A stretch of 64,000 nucleotides of DNA from an uncultured Acidimicrobiaceae bacterium (GTDB lineage: Bacteria; Actinomycetota; Acidimicrobiia; Spongiisociales; SHLN01). The stretch lies in the NCBI GenBank assembly GCA_947259275.1, contig CAMYMH010000025.1, forward strand, positions 5,767 through 69,766. Reading direction: 5' to 3'. The position numbers and the translations under genes are program-made. Positions 18,335 to 26,270 of the stretch are shown piece by piece (position 1 is the stretch's first letter; every line of letters starts with the position of its first letter). The notes under the pieces are model-generated. The model did not search any database, was not told where the DNA came from, and was given only the letters and a program-made list of their open reading frames with translations.

Positions 18335-18696
18335 CCCGACGGCTCCTGACGATGCTAAGTGCGATCCTGGTGGTGGCGGCCGCCTGCAGCGCCGGCGCCT
18401 CGCCGGATGTGACCAAGCTGCGGGATCCGGCCTCGGTGGCGGCCGGGACCGCGCTCTACCAGGCCAACTGTGCGGCGTGTCACGGCACCGATCTCGGAGG
18501 CGGTCGAACTCCCGACGGCGGGCTGGCGCCGGCGCTGGCTGCCAAGGTGGGCCCGAGCGATGCGGTGCTGATCGAGACCGTGAAGCGAGGTAGCGGGTTC
18601 GCGATGCCGTCCTTCGCCACCCAGCTGACCGACGAGGAGATCGCCTCGATCATCGACTACGTGCGGTCCGTCCAGGTCGAGCAGCTCGAGGAGTAG
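18331..18696 (+). CDS. c-type cytochrome lipoprotein
   Basis: A 121-residue exported protein with lipobox AAAC (Cys19). It carries a single heme c site CAACH (C47, C50, H51) and a distal Met92 in FAMPSF, followed by the C-terminal helix TDEEIASIIDYVRSV typical of small class I cytochromes. It is probably anchored outside the membrane as an electron carrier. Its start overlaps the aminotransferase stop by four bases, though no functional link is evident. Confidence 0.9.
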   Translation: MTRRLLTMLSAILVVAAACSAGASPDVTKLRDPASVAAGTALYQANCAACHGTDLGGGRTPDGGLAPALAAKVGPSDAVLIETVKRGSGFAMPSFATQLTDEEIASIIDYVRSVQVEQLEE

Positions 18697-18700
18697 TGCG

Positions 18701-19411
18701 CTATCCGGCGCGGGCGGCGATGGGGACGAGGTAGAGGGCGAGCTCGGCCACGCACTGGTCGAGGGACTCGAGCACGTACAGGTGGTCGTGTTGTTCGTAC
18801 ATCACCTTGTCGACCCCGAGCACGTTGTCGAGCGTGAACGGCTGGTACTCGAGCTTGCCTTCCGCCGCGTTTGTGAATTCATCCCCCCCGGACATGAGGC
18901 CCGTCCCGAACACCTTCAGCTCACCCCCCTCCTCGATCATGCCGAACTCGGTGGAGTACCAGGCGAGGCGCTTGATGTTTTCCTTCTCTTCGTCACTCTC
19001 GGCTGCCAGGTAGGCGGGGGCGAACATCTCCTGGAGGGCGGCGTAGGCGGGAAGCATGAAGAACGGAAGATGCCCGAAGATGTCGTGGAACATGTCGGGC
19101 TCGGGGGTCCAATCGAGCTCCTGGCGGGATCGCATGTAGTTGGTGATGAGGAACTCTTTGCGGTCGAAGAACCGGTACCACTCGTCGGCGTCCGTAAACC
19201 GAACATCGGTCCGGACCACCGTCCAGCCGGTAGCGGCGGGGATCTTCGAGTTCAAGTGGTCGAGGGTGGGGATCGTGTCGGACGGCAACTCGAGCTGATC
19301 GAATCCCTCCAAATACAGGGCGCTGGCGTGCTGGCGTACCTTCGGTACTTGGCGGCGGTAGAGCTCCGCCCAGATCGCATGCTGTTCCGGTGCGAAATCG
19401 ATGTCCTGCAT
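18701..19411 (-). CDS. phhA: Aromatic amino acid hydroxylase (phenylalanine 4-monooxygenase type)
   Basis: A 236-residue single-domain pterin-dependent hydroxylase. The iron ligands are visible as H109 and H114 in FHDIFGH and E155 in WYSTEFG, and PEPDMFHDIFGHLPF is the family hallmark. The length fits bacterial enzymes that lack the regulatory ACT domain. It converts phenylalanine to tyrosine using tetrahydropterin and oxygen. Substrate preference (Phe versus Trp or Tyr) cannot be fixed from sequence. It is convergent with the cytochrome gene. Confidence 0.92.
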   Translation of the reverse strand: MQDIDFAPEQHAIWAELYRRQVPKVRQHASALYLEGFDQLELPSDTIPTLDHLNSKIPAATGWTVVRTDVRFTDADEWYRFFDRKEFLITNYMRSRQELDWTPEPDMFHDIFGHLPFFMLPAYAALQEMFAPAYLAAESDEEKENIKRLAWYSTEFGMIEEGGELKVFGTGLMSGGDEFTNAAEGKLEYQPFTLDNVLGVDKVMYEQHDHLYVLESLDQCVAELALYLVPIAARAG

Positions 19412-19437
19412 CCCTACCTCCTAGTCGCGCCCGAAAT

Positions 19438-20436
19438 CTATCGGCTAGACCCCGATTGGTGGCGGACACCCGCCAACTGGGACCCGGCCGTGACCGGCGC
19501 CTCGGTGCGGAGAAACTTGAAGAAACCCCACGTGGCCACGGCAGACAGCAGATGCCAGACGGCGTGTGCCTGGATGAGTGAGTCGGGCCGGCACCACGGA
19601 TGCTGAGCAGTCCCCGTCAGCCAGATGGCGTAGGCAATGAGGAAGGCTCCCACTCCCACCCAAAACCATGGCGTGTAGCGGCGGGTGGCCGGAGCCGGGT
19701 GGGTCGCCAGCAGGCCGGGGAGCCAGAACAACGCCACCCACCAGTATTCGCCGGGGGCGGCCAGCATCTGGGAGGGCGTGATGCCGAACAAGAAGGCGAC
19801 CCCGAAGCCAACGAGGCCGGATCCGACTCGCATGGCCGGCGACCAGAAACGGTACAGGACCTCGGAGATGATCCACACGGCGATTGATACATCGAACAGC
19901 TCGAGCCCGATGCCCAAGTCGGGGCCGATGAACCAGTAGCCGACCGCGTACAGGAGGACGAGTGACCCGTAGATCGTGAAGAAGGTCCGGGAGGTCCAGC
20001 GCCCCAGGATGGAGAGGTTGAAGAGCCACGGGATGAGGATGTAGGCCACCATCGAGAGGTTGTCGATCCAGGCGCCGAAGAAGGTATGGGTGCCGTGCAT
20101 GACCGCTGAGCCGGGACCGAGGAAGACTGCGGCGGAGGCGTACAGCAGCGCAACGGGGGTGTGACCGAAGAACTGGTTTGGCCGGCCGATGGTCGCATCA
20201 CGACCCAGCGTGCGCAACATGGCAAGACCGGCCACGACGAACCCGAGGTTGCCGAGAGCGTTGACCGGCTCTCGCAATAGGCCCTTGTGCACGCGTTCGC
20301 ACCAGCGCGAAATCTCTCCGATGGCCTGCTCGTTGGCGGCCGGTGAACCCCATCCATTCAGGCCGAAGGCGACGTAGAGGAGGGCAAAGGCGCCTGCAGC
20401 CCCTACCGCGATGCGGGTCGGAGTCCACGATTGCAT
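19438..20436 (-). CDS. Ceramidase-like (CREST superfamily) membrane protein
   Basis: About 332 residues from ATG 20436; the frame is open upstream but that part is low-complexity and lacks conservation. Seven to eight hydrophobic segments carry the CREST hydrolase signatures: EPVNALGNLGFVVAGLAML, then HGTHTFFGAWIDNLSMVAYIL-like residues, and AHAVWHLLSAVATWGFFKF near the end. These Ser/His/Asp-containing motifs mark alkaline-ceramidase-like membrane hydrolases with an intramembrane zinc site. The lipid substrate is unknown. A second, shorter relative is at 54175-54906. Confidence 0.8.
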   Translation of the reverse strand: MQSWTPTRIAVGAAGAFALLYVAFGLNGWGSPAANEQAIGEISRWCERVHKGLLREPVNALGNLGFVVAGLAMLRTLGRDATIGRPNQFFGHTPVALLYASAAVFLGPGSAVMHGTHTFFGAWIDNLSMVAYILIPWLFNLSILGRWTSRTFFTIYGSLVLLYAVGYWFIGPDLGIGLELFDVSIAVWIISEVLYRFWSPAMRVGSGLVGFGVAFLFGITPSQMLAAPGEYWWVALFWLPGLLATHPAPATRRYTPWFWVGVGAFLIAYAIWLTGTAQHPWCRPDSLIQAHAVWHLLSAVATWGFFKFLRTEAPVTAGSQLAGVRHQSGSSR

Positions 20437-20599
20437 GCCCGCACGGTACCAAGGGGCTTGGCTGCCGGTAGATGCCGGGAGCGACGGCAGCGACTGCGAC
20501 GGCGCCGGTTCACACCCAAACCTGTCCTTCGGCCCTGTTCCACAGTGCCCCCGGATCGCAGGTTGAGGCAGAGGAATCGGAGCGGCGAGCGGAGGCGGC

Positions 20600-21760
20600 A
20601 TGTGCCGCGTACTACGCATCATCCTGACGGCTCTGGTGATCGCGGGGTGTGGCGTCGGTGGGGGTGCCGAAACTCCAACAACTCCCGCGGCTCCAACGCT
20701 GCCCGCCCCTGCGTCGCTGTCGGCGCACGGGCCCCACTTTCCTACTCCCGGCCCGTGGTTCGAGGGTTGGTACACCCGCATCACCGACGACGCGGGTGCC
20801 CGGTCGCTTGCCGTCATTGTGTCCTCCCACCTGCCGAAGGACACTGTCTATGTCCCGGGCACGGCGCTCCCCGGCTACATCGCGGTACTCGTCAGTGACG
20901 GCGGTGGAGCACCCACACGCTCGTTCGAGGTCTTCCCGGGAGAGACCTACGCCTTGGTCGACCACGAGCCGGTTGGGCCGCTCTATTCGCTGGTTTCGGT
21001 CGCCGAGTTCGAATGGACCGCCCCCGGCTTCGGAACCATCACCGAGAGCACCATCGACCTGGCCATCCCCGGTCAGGTCGAGGTTCGCGCCGAATGGCAG
21101 GGAAAGATCGGATGGAACAGCTTCTTCACGCCAGTCGGCCCCGAGGGCGTCCTGGCAGGGCTGCCGCTGCCGCTGCATTGGCATGTGGAGAGCCTCGGAT
21201 CAAACGCCGAATACCAGTACACCATCCATCCCGAAGGTCAAACAGCCACCGGAAGCGGCTACGCCCATCAGGAGAAGAACTGGGGAAGTGCTTTCCCGAA
21301 GGCCTGGGTCTGGTCGCAGGGAATCGATGCCGGTAACGAGGCTCAGTTCGTCTTGGGCGGCGGTGACGTGGTACTGGGGCCCACGACCATGCGGGCCTGG
21401 ATCGCCGGCTTTCGCTCACCCGAAATCTCGTTGGATTTCAACTATTACACGCCCGGCACTGTGTTCCAGACCAGGATCGATGCCTGCGCCGGAAGGTTCA
21501 CGCTCGAGGCCGCCGACCCGCTTCACACGCTCACGGTGGACGCCACCGGGCCCATCGGCACCTTCGGGTCGGTTTCGATCCCGACCGCCGATGGCTTCAA
21601 AACCGACGCGGGCGGTGAATCGTTCTCATCCACGGTGACCGTTTCGGCTTACCGGCACGATCCGCTGTCCGGCCTGCTGGGTCTGGGCGAGCTGGTGACG
21701 GAGCGGGAATTCGAAAACGCTGCCCTCGAGTTCGGCGCCGAGTTCGTCTGCTCGAAGTGA
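20600..21760 (+). CDS. Tocopherol-cyclase-like lipoprotein
   Basis: A 386-residue protein with a GGAGG ribosome binding site and lipobox IAGC (Cys17), so probably surface anchored. The body shows the tocopherol cyclase family pattern: GPWFEGWYTRI near the N-terminus, PLHWHVESLGSNAEYQY in the middle, and GYAHQEKNWGSAFPKAWVWS. In plants and cyanobacteria such proteins cyclise quinones, but bacterial relatives outside phototrophs are uncharacterised, and a lipoprotein location argues for a different substrate. Confidence 0.75.
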   Translation: MCRVLRIILTALVIAGCGVGGGAETPTTPAAPTLPAPASLSAHGPHFPTPGPWFEGWYTRITDDAGARSLAVIVSSHLPKDTVYVPGTALPGYIAVLVSDGGGAPTRSFEVFPGETYALVDHEPVGPLYSLVSVAEFEWTAPGFGTITESTIDLAIPGQVEVRAEWQGKIGWNSFFTPVGPEGVLAGLPLPLHWHVESLGSNAEYQYTIHPEGQTATGSGYAHQEKNWGSAFPKAWVWSQGIDAGNEAQFVLGGGDVVLGPTTMRAWIAGFRSPEISLDFNYYTPGTVFQTRIDACAGRFTLEAADPLHTLTVDATGPIGTFGSVSIPTADGFKTDAGGESFSSTVTVSAYRHDPLSGLLGLGELVTEREFENAALEFGAEFVCSK

Positions 21761-21811
21761 GCGCGCATTCGCTCTTCAAACGGGTCCAGCGCGCACACAG
21801 GGTTCTCCGAG

Positions 21812-21857
21812 TGGGCGCTACAGGTATTGAACCTGTGACCTCTTCCACGTCAAGGAA
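21812..21857 (-). other. Duplicated 3' half of tRNA-Val(GAC), probable attachment site
   Basis: These 46 bases repeat 25522-25567 with one mismatch. They cover the 3' acceptor strand, T arm and part of the anticodon arm, but sequence after 21857 is unrelated, so no tRNA forms. Similarity continues weakly about 12 bases to the left (GGTTCTCCG against GGTTTCTCCG). This is the expected scar of integration into the tRNA 3' end. Confidence 0.85.
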
Positions 21858-22120
21858 CTTCAGAGGGGTTTCGGGGGGCCCGATGGTTGTTGAGATTTTC
21901 ACGATATTCCCTGTCACTAGTTGTGATTTCGACCCCTGTTCCCTTGACCCAGATTGATGGGCATTCACGCGTCATGTTGCAAATATGTTGCAACTTTGAC
22001 GAGGAGCTAGCCCTGAATTGAGAGCGTTTCAGAACTGCCGAGTCTCAAGGTCCAAAGACTCTTGGGACTCCCGCGGTTTTGTGAGCCCGCCGAAGCATCG
22101 GCAGGCAGGTCGATCCTCAT

Positions 22121-22169
22121 ATAGGTTTCATTGATTTCGGGGCGGGAAACGTCGAATAGATGCTCTGAG
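22121..22169 (+). repeat. 49-bp island repeat, copy 1
   Basis: This aligns without gaps to 23312-23360, with about ten mismatches and an identical 21-base core starting GATTTCGGGGCGGG. It precedes the DUF2283 gene. No coding content. Confidence 0.7.
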
Positions 22170-22280
22170 CTACCCGCTCAATATGTGCCGATCCCGGATG
22201 GTCGCCGGAATGTGCGACATCGCGCCGCATCTGTTTGATAGGAGCAGCCGCAGGGAGGAGTCATGTCGAACCTCGGGCAG

Positions 22281-22505
22281 TCAGCCGATCCGCTCGAGGG
22301 CCGCGAGAGTCTCACCTCGGAGTACCCGTCGCGCTCCCAGAATCTCCACGCCGAGGAGATAGCCGTCGTCGTCAGAGTCCAAGACGACCATAGCCTCAAG
22401 TCCCTCTGCTTCGACCACCGACTGCTTCTTTGACTCGCCGACACCAAACTCTTCGACCAGACGAAGATAGACAGCATTGGCAGACTCGTCGTAGGTACCT
22501 TGCAT
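22281..22505 (-). CDS. DUF2283 domain protein
   Basis: A 74-residue protein. It begins with the family pattern TYDESANAVYLRLVEE, and after an acidic loop has VVLDSDDDGYLLGVEILGAR, which is the conserved core of DUF2283. Such small proteins are common near toxin-antitoxin and mobile loci, and their function is unknown. It is the only gene on the minus strand in the left half of the island and stands alone. Confidence 0.8.
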   Translation of the reverse strand: MQGTYDESANAVYLRLVEEFGVGESKKQSVVEAEGLEAMVVLDSDDDGYLLGVEILGARRVLRGETLAALERIG

Positions 22506-22695
22506 GCGACCGAGTTTGGCGGGTGAAGCGGCAATATCGAGTGGGGGCGGTTGCCAGGCGGGAAGCGTTGATTACCTCCTGTGAGTACCCCGCCCCACAT
22601 TCCTGATCCGAGGCGCGCCGTTTGTCCAGGCTCTTGGGCGAGCCGTGCAACTCACCCCCTAAGGTAGGAGTGATCCAAGAGCTCGGTGGGCATTC

Positions 22696-23193
22696 ATGAA
22701 CGATCTGGCCGTAAGCCTGACTGTCGTGTTTGCCGGGGTAATCGCGTTTGGGATTCAGCAATGGTTGAGGCTGCTCTACGAGCGCAGGCAGGAGAGACGC
22801 GACCTGGAGATCGGTTACTTGCTTGATGCATACCTGGCACTGAGTAGATACCTGAATCGGGCGTTCGAAGACGAGAATGGTGACGGCACTCTGACATTTG
22901 ACCCCGCCCGCCTGTCGGACGAAGAGGCCGACGAGATGGAGCTTGCCATTACGACGGCCGGGTTGCACGGAAGTCTCGAGATTGCCAAGAAGGCGGATGC
23001 GTTCGTTAAAGACGCAGACAACTGGTTTCCCAAAGAGTTGATGTTTGCCCTGCGGGATCACATACGCGAGAAGTTCGGGCGAGAACCCCTTGGCGAAGAC
23101 ATCGTTTTGCCGTGGGTCCACGTAGGACGGGTTCGCGACCGCCCAGACACGGTTGACGACGGAGAACAGGAGTCAACCGGCCATGTTTCCTGA
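22696..23193 (+). CDS. Unrecognised single-TM protein with cytosolic helical domain
   Basis: A 165-residue protein. Residues 5-24 form one membrane segment (AVSLTVVFAGVIAFGIQQWL), followed by basic residues (YERRQERRD) consistent with a cytosolic body. The rest is helical and acidic, with LLDAYLALSRYLNRAFED and a DEEADEMELAITTAGLHGSL segment. No domain is recognised. It lies in the island between the two 49-bp repeats and could act with the larger membrane protein at 23825; that is inference. Confidence 0.7.
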   Translation: MNDLAVSLTVVFAGVIAFGIQQWLRLLYERRQERRDLEIGYLLDAYLALSRYLNRAFEDENGDGTLTFDPARLSDEEADEMELAITTAGLHGSLEIAKKADAFVKDADNWFPKELMFALRDHIREKFGREPLGEDIVLPWVHVGRVRDRPDTVDDGEQESTGHVS

Positions 23194-23311
23194 CCGTCCC
23201 AGCACGTTTTTCCCCGGACAGCGGTAGGCCGCTCCATGCCGGCATTATCTAGCGGCCTGAGCGGTCCTCGTGGCGTGGGTTGAAGGCTTCAATCCACTCG
23301 AGAAGCCCCAC

Positions 23312-23360
23312 ATAGGTTCCGACGATTTCGGGGCGGGAAACGTCAACAAGGTGCTTTGAG
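23312..23360 (+). repeat. 49-bp island repeat, copy 2
   Basis: The partner of 22121-22169, 1,191 bases downstream in the same orientation. The two copies bracket the DUF2283 and single-TM genes. The stretch 23194-23824 around it contains only this repeat and a doubtful 31-codon frame. Confidence 0.7.
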
Positions 23361-23445
23361 AGGTCTGTCCGGCTACTAAGTGTTCAATCCGATCTGATCG
23401 GCTCGCTCGCCCTGCTCCCTTTTGGGACTGGGAGCTATCGCTGCC

Positions 23446-23541
23446 TTGAGCAAGATCTACCGGTTTGCGGGCCTGACCATGTTTTTCCCGACGCTATTCC
23501 TGGGGGTAATCCTGCTCTGCATTGGGGGGTATCCCCGATAG
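23446..23541 (+). CDS. Possible 31-residue membrane peptide
   Basis: From TTG 23446, or ATG 23479 for a shorter form, the frame encodes a short basic start and one hydrophobic segment (MFFPTLFLGVILLCIGGY). The ribosome binding site is weak (GGGAG about 10 bases upstream). It could be chance. Confidence 0.2.
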   Translation: MSKIYRFAGLTMFFPTLFLGVILLCIGGYPR

Positions 23542-23824
23542 ACCTCCGCCTGCCCTATACGAGAGCCCACGAGGAGAGACAGATAAAGAAGCTCATAGAA
23601 GAACGGGGGCAGGGCCAAATGGCAAAAGGCCGGTCGCGTGGGGAACGCATTGCCGGCGAGCTGGTTGGCGGCGAACAATCTCCGGCGTCCTTCCCTAGTT
23701 GGGCTAGGCCTGCAGTGGCAGCCTCAGGGACGCCAGGCCAGGTCCAAAACAACTCCAGATCTTGCGGATCTAGCAAGGTCCATCGACTCTACCAACACCT
23801 TCCACAGGGCTGTATCTCTGTCGT

Positions 23825-25069
23825 ATGGCCTTCGGAGACCAAGCCCGCCGGTTTGAGGGGGCGCAACACGATGAGGCATTCCCCTCGCCTGGCATCCATG
23901 ATGCACTTTTCATTGATGGCTCTCTCGCGGCATCGGGAAGGCCGGTGTCTGAACGCCTGGCGAATATGGATCTGGATCTAAGCGAGGACGCTCTGAAGCG
24001 GATCAAGCGCGTCGAATCCTCGGAAACGAAGATTCCGAGGTCTGTATCGATCTCGCTGGCTCTCGTGGTTGTGGGTTGGATCGTCGTGTCCTTGCAGCTC
24101 GCCGACAGTTGGCTCGGTGTGCAGTTCTCATGGTGGGGATCTACGGTTGCCCTCCCTGTCCTCATCGTCGCGATCCTCGTGGTCTTCATCCCTGTCCTGG
24201 CCGAACTATTCCCCGGATCGGTGGACGACCGATGGGATCGAGAACCTTCCAGTCGGTCTATCGCCGTTCGGTGGACATTGATATTGGTGGTGTGGGGAGC
24301 TGAGATAGGTTTCTTGACAGTGATTCGATCCGGTGGAATGGACGATCTGCCGGGCTGGCTCCTGTTTGGCATAGCAGCCGGTACTCTCGCCGCAGTTGGT
24401 GGATTGGTTCTTGGATTGGTCGCTGCAATCGTGATCGAGGTGCTGCTGCGCATTGGGAGCCGGACTGATCCGGTTGATGCGATTCTCTACAAGGTCCTCG
24501 ACATCCTGACGTTGGTGAAGCTTCTGCCTTTGGATTGGGTGGACCTTAACTTCCGAGCTCATGTCAACAGCCAGCTTGAGGAGGTTGCGAGGCTGATAGA
24601 ACGCGAGGTCCCGAGGCGACTCGCTAATGGTGAGCTTCGCACCCGCGTCGCAATACAAGAAGTCTATGAGAGGAGGGCTGCCGCCGTTCGAGAGCTCCAA
24701 CTCTGGATCGCCCTCCCGCATGCCGACACCCGTCAAAGACTCATTGATCGACTTTCCGACATGGCTGCGAGGGTGGCGGATGGGGACTGGGAGAGTCTGG
24801 CCAGCTGCGATCCGTTCGACGTTGCACAGAGTGGTCACCTCAGCTCGTTGCTGCGTAACCTGATAGTGGCTCTCGTCCCGGCGATCCTCCTGATCGCATT
24901 GCAGCTCTCCAGTTTCAGGCTAAGGGAGTCCGCCCTCGACTATGCCATCCTCGGATCTGGGGGCTGGGCTGTCTTGTCGCTTATGCTTTGGATTGATCCA
25001 TCGCTTCCGGACAAGGTCTCCTTGTTCTCCGAGGTGCGCGGATTGATGAAGCGGCCGAAGAACTCCTAG
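23825..25069 (+). CDS. Unrecognised multi-pass membrane protein of the island
   Basis: A protein of 414 residues from ATG 23825, or about 366 from ATG 23969 (MDLDLSEDALKRI); neither start has a strong ribosome binding site. Four membrane segments lie in the first half (SISLALVVVGWIVVSL; ALPVLIVAILVVFIPVLAEL; WTLILVVWGAEIGFL; LLFGIAAGTLAAVGGLVLGL). A cytosolic helical domain of ~140 residues rich in charged residues follows (VARLIEREVPRRL, EVYERRAAAVREL), then two more segments near the C-terminus. I recognise no family. Codon use is less GC-biased than in flanking genes. It may form a pair with the 165-residue protein. Confidence 0.7.
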   Translation: MAFGDQARRFEGAQHDEAFPSPGIHDALFIDGSLAASGRPVSERLANMDLDLSEDALKRIKRVESSETKIPRSVSISLALVVVGWIVVSLQLADSWLGVQFSWWGSTVALPVLIVAILVVFIPVLAELFPGSVDDRWDREPSSRSIAVRWTLILVVWGAEIGFLTVIRSGGMDDLPGWLLFGIAAGTLAAVGGLVLGLVAAIVIEVLLRIGSRTDPVDAILYKVLDILTLVKLLPLDWVDLNFRAHVNSQLEEVARLIEREVPRRLANGELRTRVAIQEVYERRAAAVRELQLWIALPHADTRQRLIDRLSDMAARVADGDWESLASCDPFDVAQSGHLSSLLRNLIVALVPAILLIALQLSSFRLRESALDYAILGSGGWAVLSLMLWIDPSLPDKVSLFSEVRGLMKRPKNS

Positions 25070-25301
25070 TTCCGGATGCATCCGGATTGTTTCCCACGAT
25101 GGGTCATAGCCATCCCTCCTTCACGAGACGGAAAAGGGGTGGCACGCCTCTCATCATGTCGTTAAACGCTTAAGTGCCTGGGATTGCGATCGGGGTACGC
25201 CTCATCGAAGCACCGCGTATCGTGTTCCCATGGGTCTGAGATCTTCAGGGGCGACTCCGGATTCGAGGGCTGGCTTGCCTTTGAGAAATCCGGCTGGTTG
25301 C

Positions 25302-25502
25302 TCAGGCAGTCCTGACCGGCGAGGCGGCGGGAACGATCATCGACGCCGCACTGTGTATAGGCCGGCCGTTGTCGATGTCGTCCTGGGTCATCGTCCTGCG
25401 GTCACGCGTGACGACGAACGCCTCCTCCTGGGTCGTTCCCATCAGCGCGCCGCTTCGCAACACGTAGGTGAGGAAGTTGGTGATGCTGCGCCGCACCCCC
25501 AT
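25302..25502 (-). pseudogene. Relic of a contractile tail sheath protein (C-terminal fragment)
   Basis: The first ~45 residues of this frame (VRRSITNFLTYVLRSGALMG, then TTQEEAFVVTRDRRTMTQDD and IDNGR) match the C-terminal domain of phage and injection-system tail sheath proteins, where RxSIxxFLxxLxRxGALxGxxxEEAFxVxCD and MTQDDIDNGR are characteristic. The usual following segment (GVAPVxPAEFV) is missing and the frame continues into unrelated sequence. The upstream part of the gene ends abruptly 20 bases from the tRNA. No other tail genes are present. Confidence 0.7.
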
Positions 25503-25521
25503 TTCTAGGGGGTTTCTCCGG

Positions 25522-25593
25522 TGGGCGCTACAGGGATTGAACCTGTGACCTCTTCCACGTCAAGGAAGCGCTCTCCCGCTGAGCTAAGCGCCC
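25522..25593 (-). tRNA. tRNA-Val(GAC)
   Basis: A complete 72-nt cloverleaf on the minus strand: acceptor GGGCGCT, D arm AGCTCAGCGGGAGAGCG, anticodon stem CTTCC/GGAAG around loop TTGACGT (anticodon GAC), and T loop GGTTCAATCCC. It is last in a Gly-Cys-Val cluster, and its 3' end is the integration target of the neighbouring island. Confidence 0.96.
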
Positions 25594-25616
25594 GAAGCAT
25601 CGCAGTGTAGCGATGG

Positions 25617-25687
25617 AGGTGCCGACCGGAATCGAACCGGTGTGACAGGATTTGCAGTCCTGCGCCTCGCCACTCGGCCACGGCACC
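25617..25687 (-). tRNA. tRNA-Cys(GCA)
   Basis: A 71-nt cloverleaf: acceptor GGTGCCG/CGGCACC with U73 as usual for tRNA-Cys, anticodon loop CTGCAAA giving GCA, T loop GGTTCGATTCC. It is the middle gene of the tRNA cluster. Confidence 0.96.
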
Positions 25688-25721
25688 AGGGGAACGGCGA
25701 CCACTCCGGGCGGGCCGTCTG

Positions 25722-25794
25722 AGCGGACGACCGGGCTCGAACCGGCGACCTTCACCTTGGCAAGGTGACGCTCTACCAACTGAGCTACGTCCGC
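25722..25794 (-). tRNA. tRNA-Gly(GCC)
   Basis: A 73-nt cloverleaf: acceptor GCGGACG/CGTCCGC, D arm TAGCTCAGTTGGTAGAGC, anticodon loop TTGCCAA giving GCC, T loop GGTTCGAGCCC. It is first in the Gly-Cys-Val cluster, 23 bases beyond the dut stop. Confidence 0.96.
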
Positions 25795-25817
25795 GGAATC
25801 GCGTCGTAGTTTATCAC

Positions 25818-26246
25818 TCACCGTCCGGTGGACCCGAACCCCCCGCCGCCCCGGCTGGAGGGCGGCAGCTCATCAACCTCGACGAATTCCTGGACAACTA
25901 CCGGTACGACCACCAGCTGCGCGATGCGGTCGCCGCGCTTGATCTTGAACGCCTCCGAGCCGTGATTGATGAGAACGACCGTGAGCTCTCCGCGGTAGCC
26001 CGAATCTACCAAACCCGGAGCGTTGACGACTCCGATACCATTGCGGGCAGCGATGCCGCTACGCGGGTTGACCAGACCGGCATATCCGTCTGGAATCGCG
26101 ACTGCGATGCCGGTGGGAACCATCTGGCGCTCACCCGGCTCCAAGACGGTGTCAACACGGGAATACAGATCTGTACCCCCATCGCCCGGATGGGAGTGGG
26201 AAGGCGTCGGAAGATCGACGTCTAACTTCAGGAGTGGGATGTCCAT
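25818..26246 (-). CDS. dut: dUTP diphosphatase
   Basis: 142 residues from ATG 26246; the frame runs further upstream but that part is not family-like. All trimeric dUTPase motifs are present: DGGTDLYS, LVNPRSGIA, NAPGLVDSGYRGELTVVL and the C-terminal arm RGGGGFGSTGR that closes over the nucleotide. The enzyme hydrolyses dUTP to dUMP and pyrophosphate, keeping uracil out of DNA. It is divergent from the gene at 26271, with only 24 bases between the starts. Confidence 0.95.
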   Translation of the reverse strand: MDIPLLKLDVDLPTPSHSHPGDGGTDLYSRVDTVLEPGERQMVPTGIAVAIPDGYAGLVNPRSGIAARNGIGVVNAPGLVDSGYRGELTVVLINHGSEAFKIKRGDRIAQLVVVPVVVQEFVEVDELPPSSRGGGGFGSTGR

Positions 26247-26270
26247 GCCGAGAGGATTCTGACAGGGCTC

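Larger units (their letters stand above)
21812..25567. mobile_element. Small degenerate genomic island at tRNA-Val(GAC)
   Basis: About 3.7 kb lies between the intact tRNA-Val(GAC) and a directly repeated copy of its 3' half. Inside, sequence is visibly poorer in G and C than the flanks, coding density is low, and the contents are a DUF2283 protein, two unrecognised membrane proteins, a duplicated 49-bp element and a tail-sheath relic touching the tRNA end. No integrase or other recombinase gene is visible, so it is probably a remnant or a satellite mobilised in trans. The left part (21858-22280, about 420 bases) holds no gene; it contains a tandem ATGTTGCAA pair at 21974-21992. Confidence 0.75.

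Noticed and set aside
21812-21857. A functional second tRNA-Val(GAC)
   Set aside because: Only the 3' half is present; the D arm and 5' acceptor strand are missing.
22396-23121. A 241-codon minus-strand frame in the island
   Set aside because: It has no membrane or domain pattern and is antisense to the plus-strand protein with a clear TM segment.
21858-25301. An integrase or recombinase inside the island
   Set aside because: No frame shows tyrosine or serine recombinase motifs; the element is therefore described as degenerate or satellite-like.
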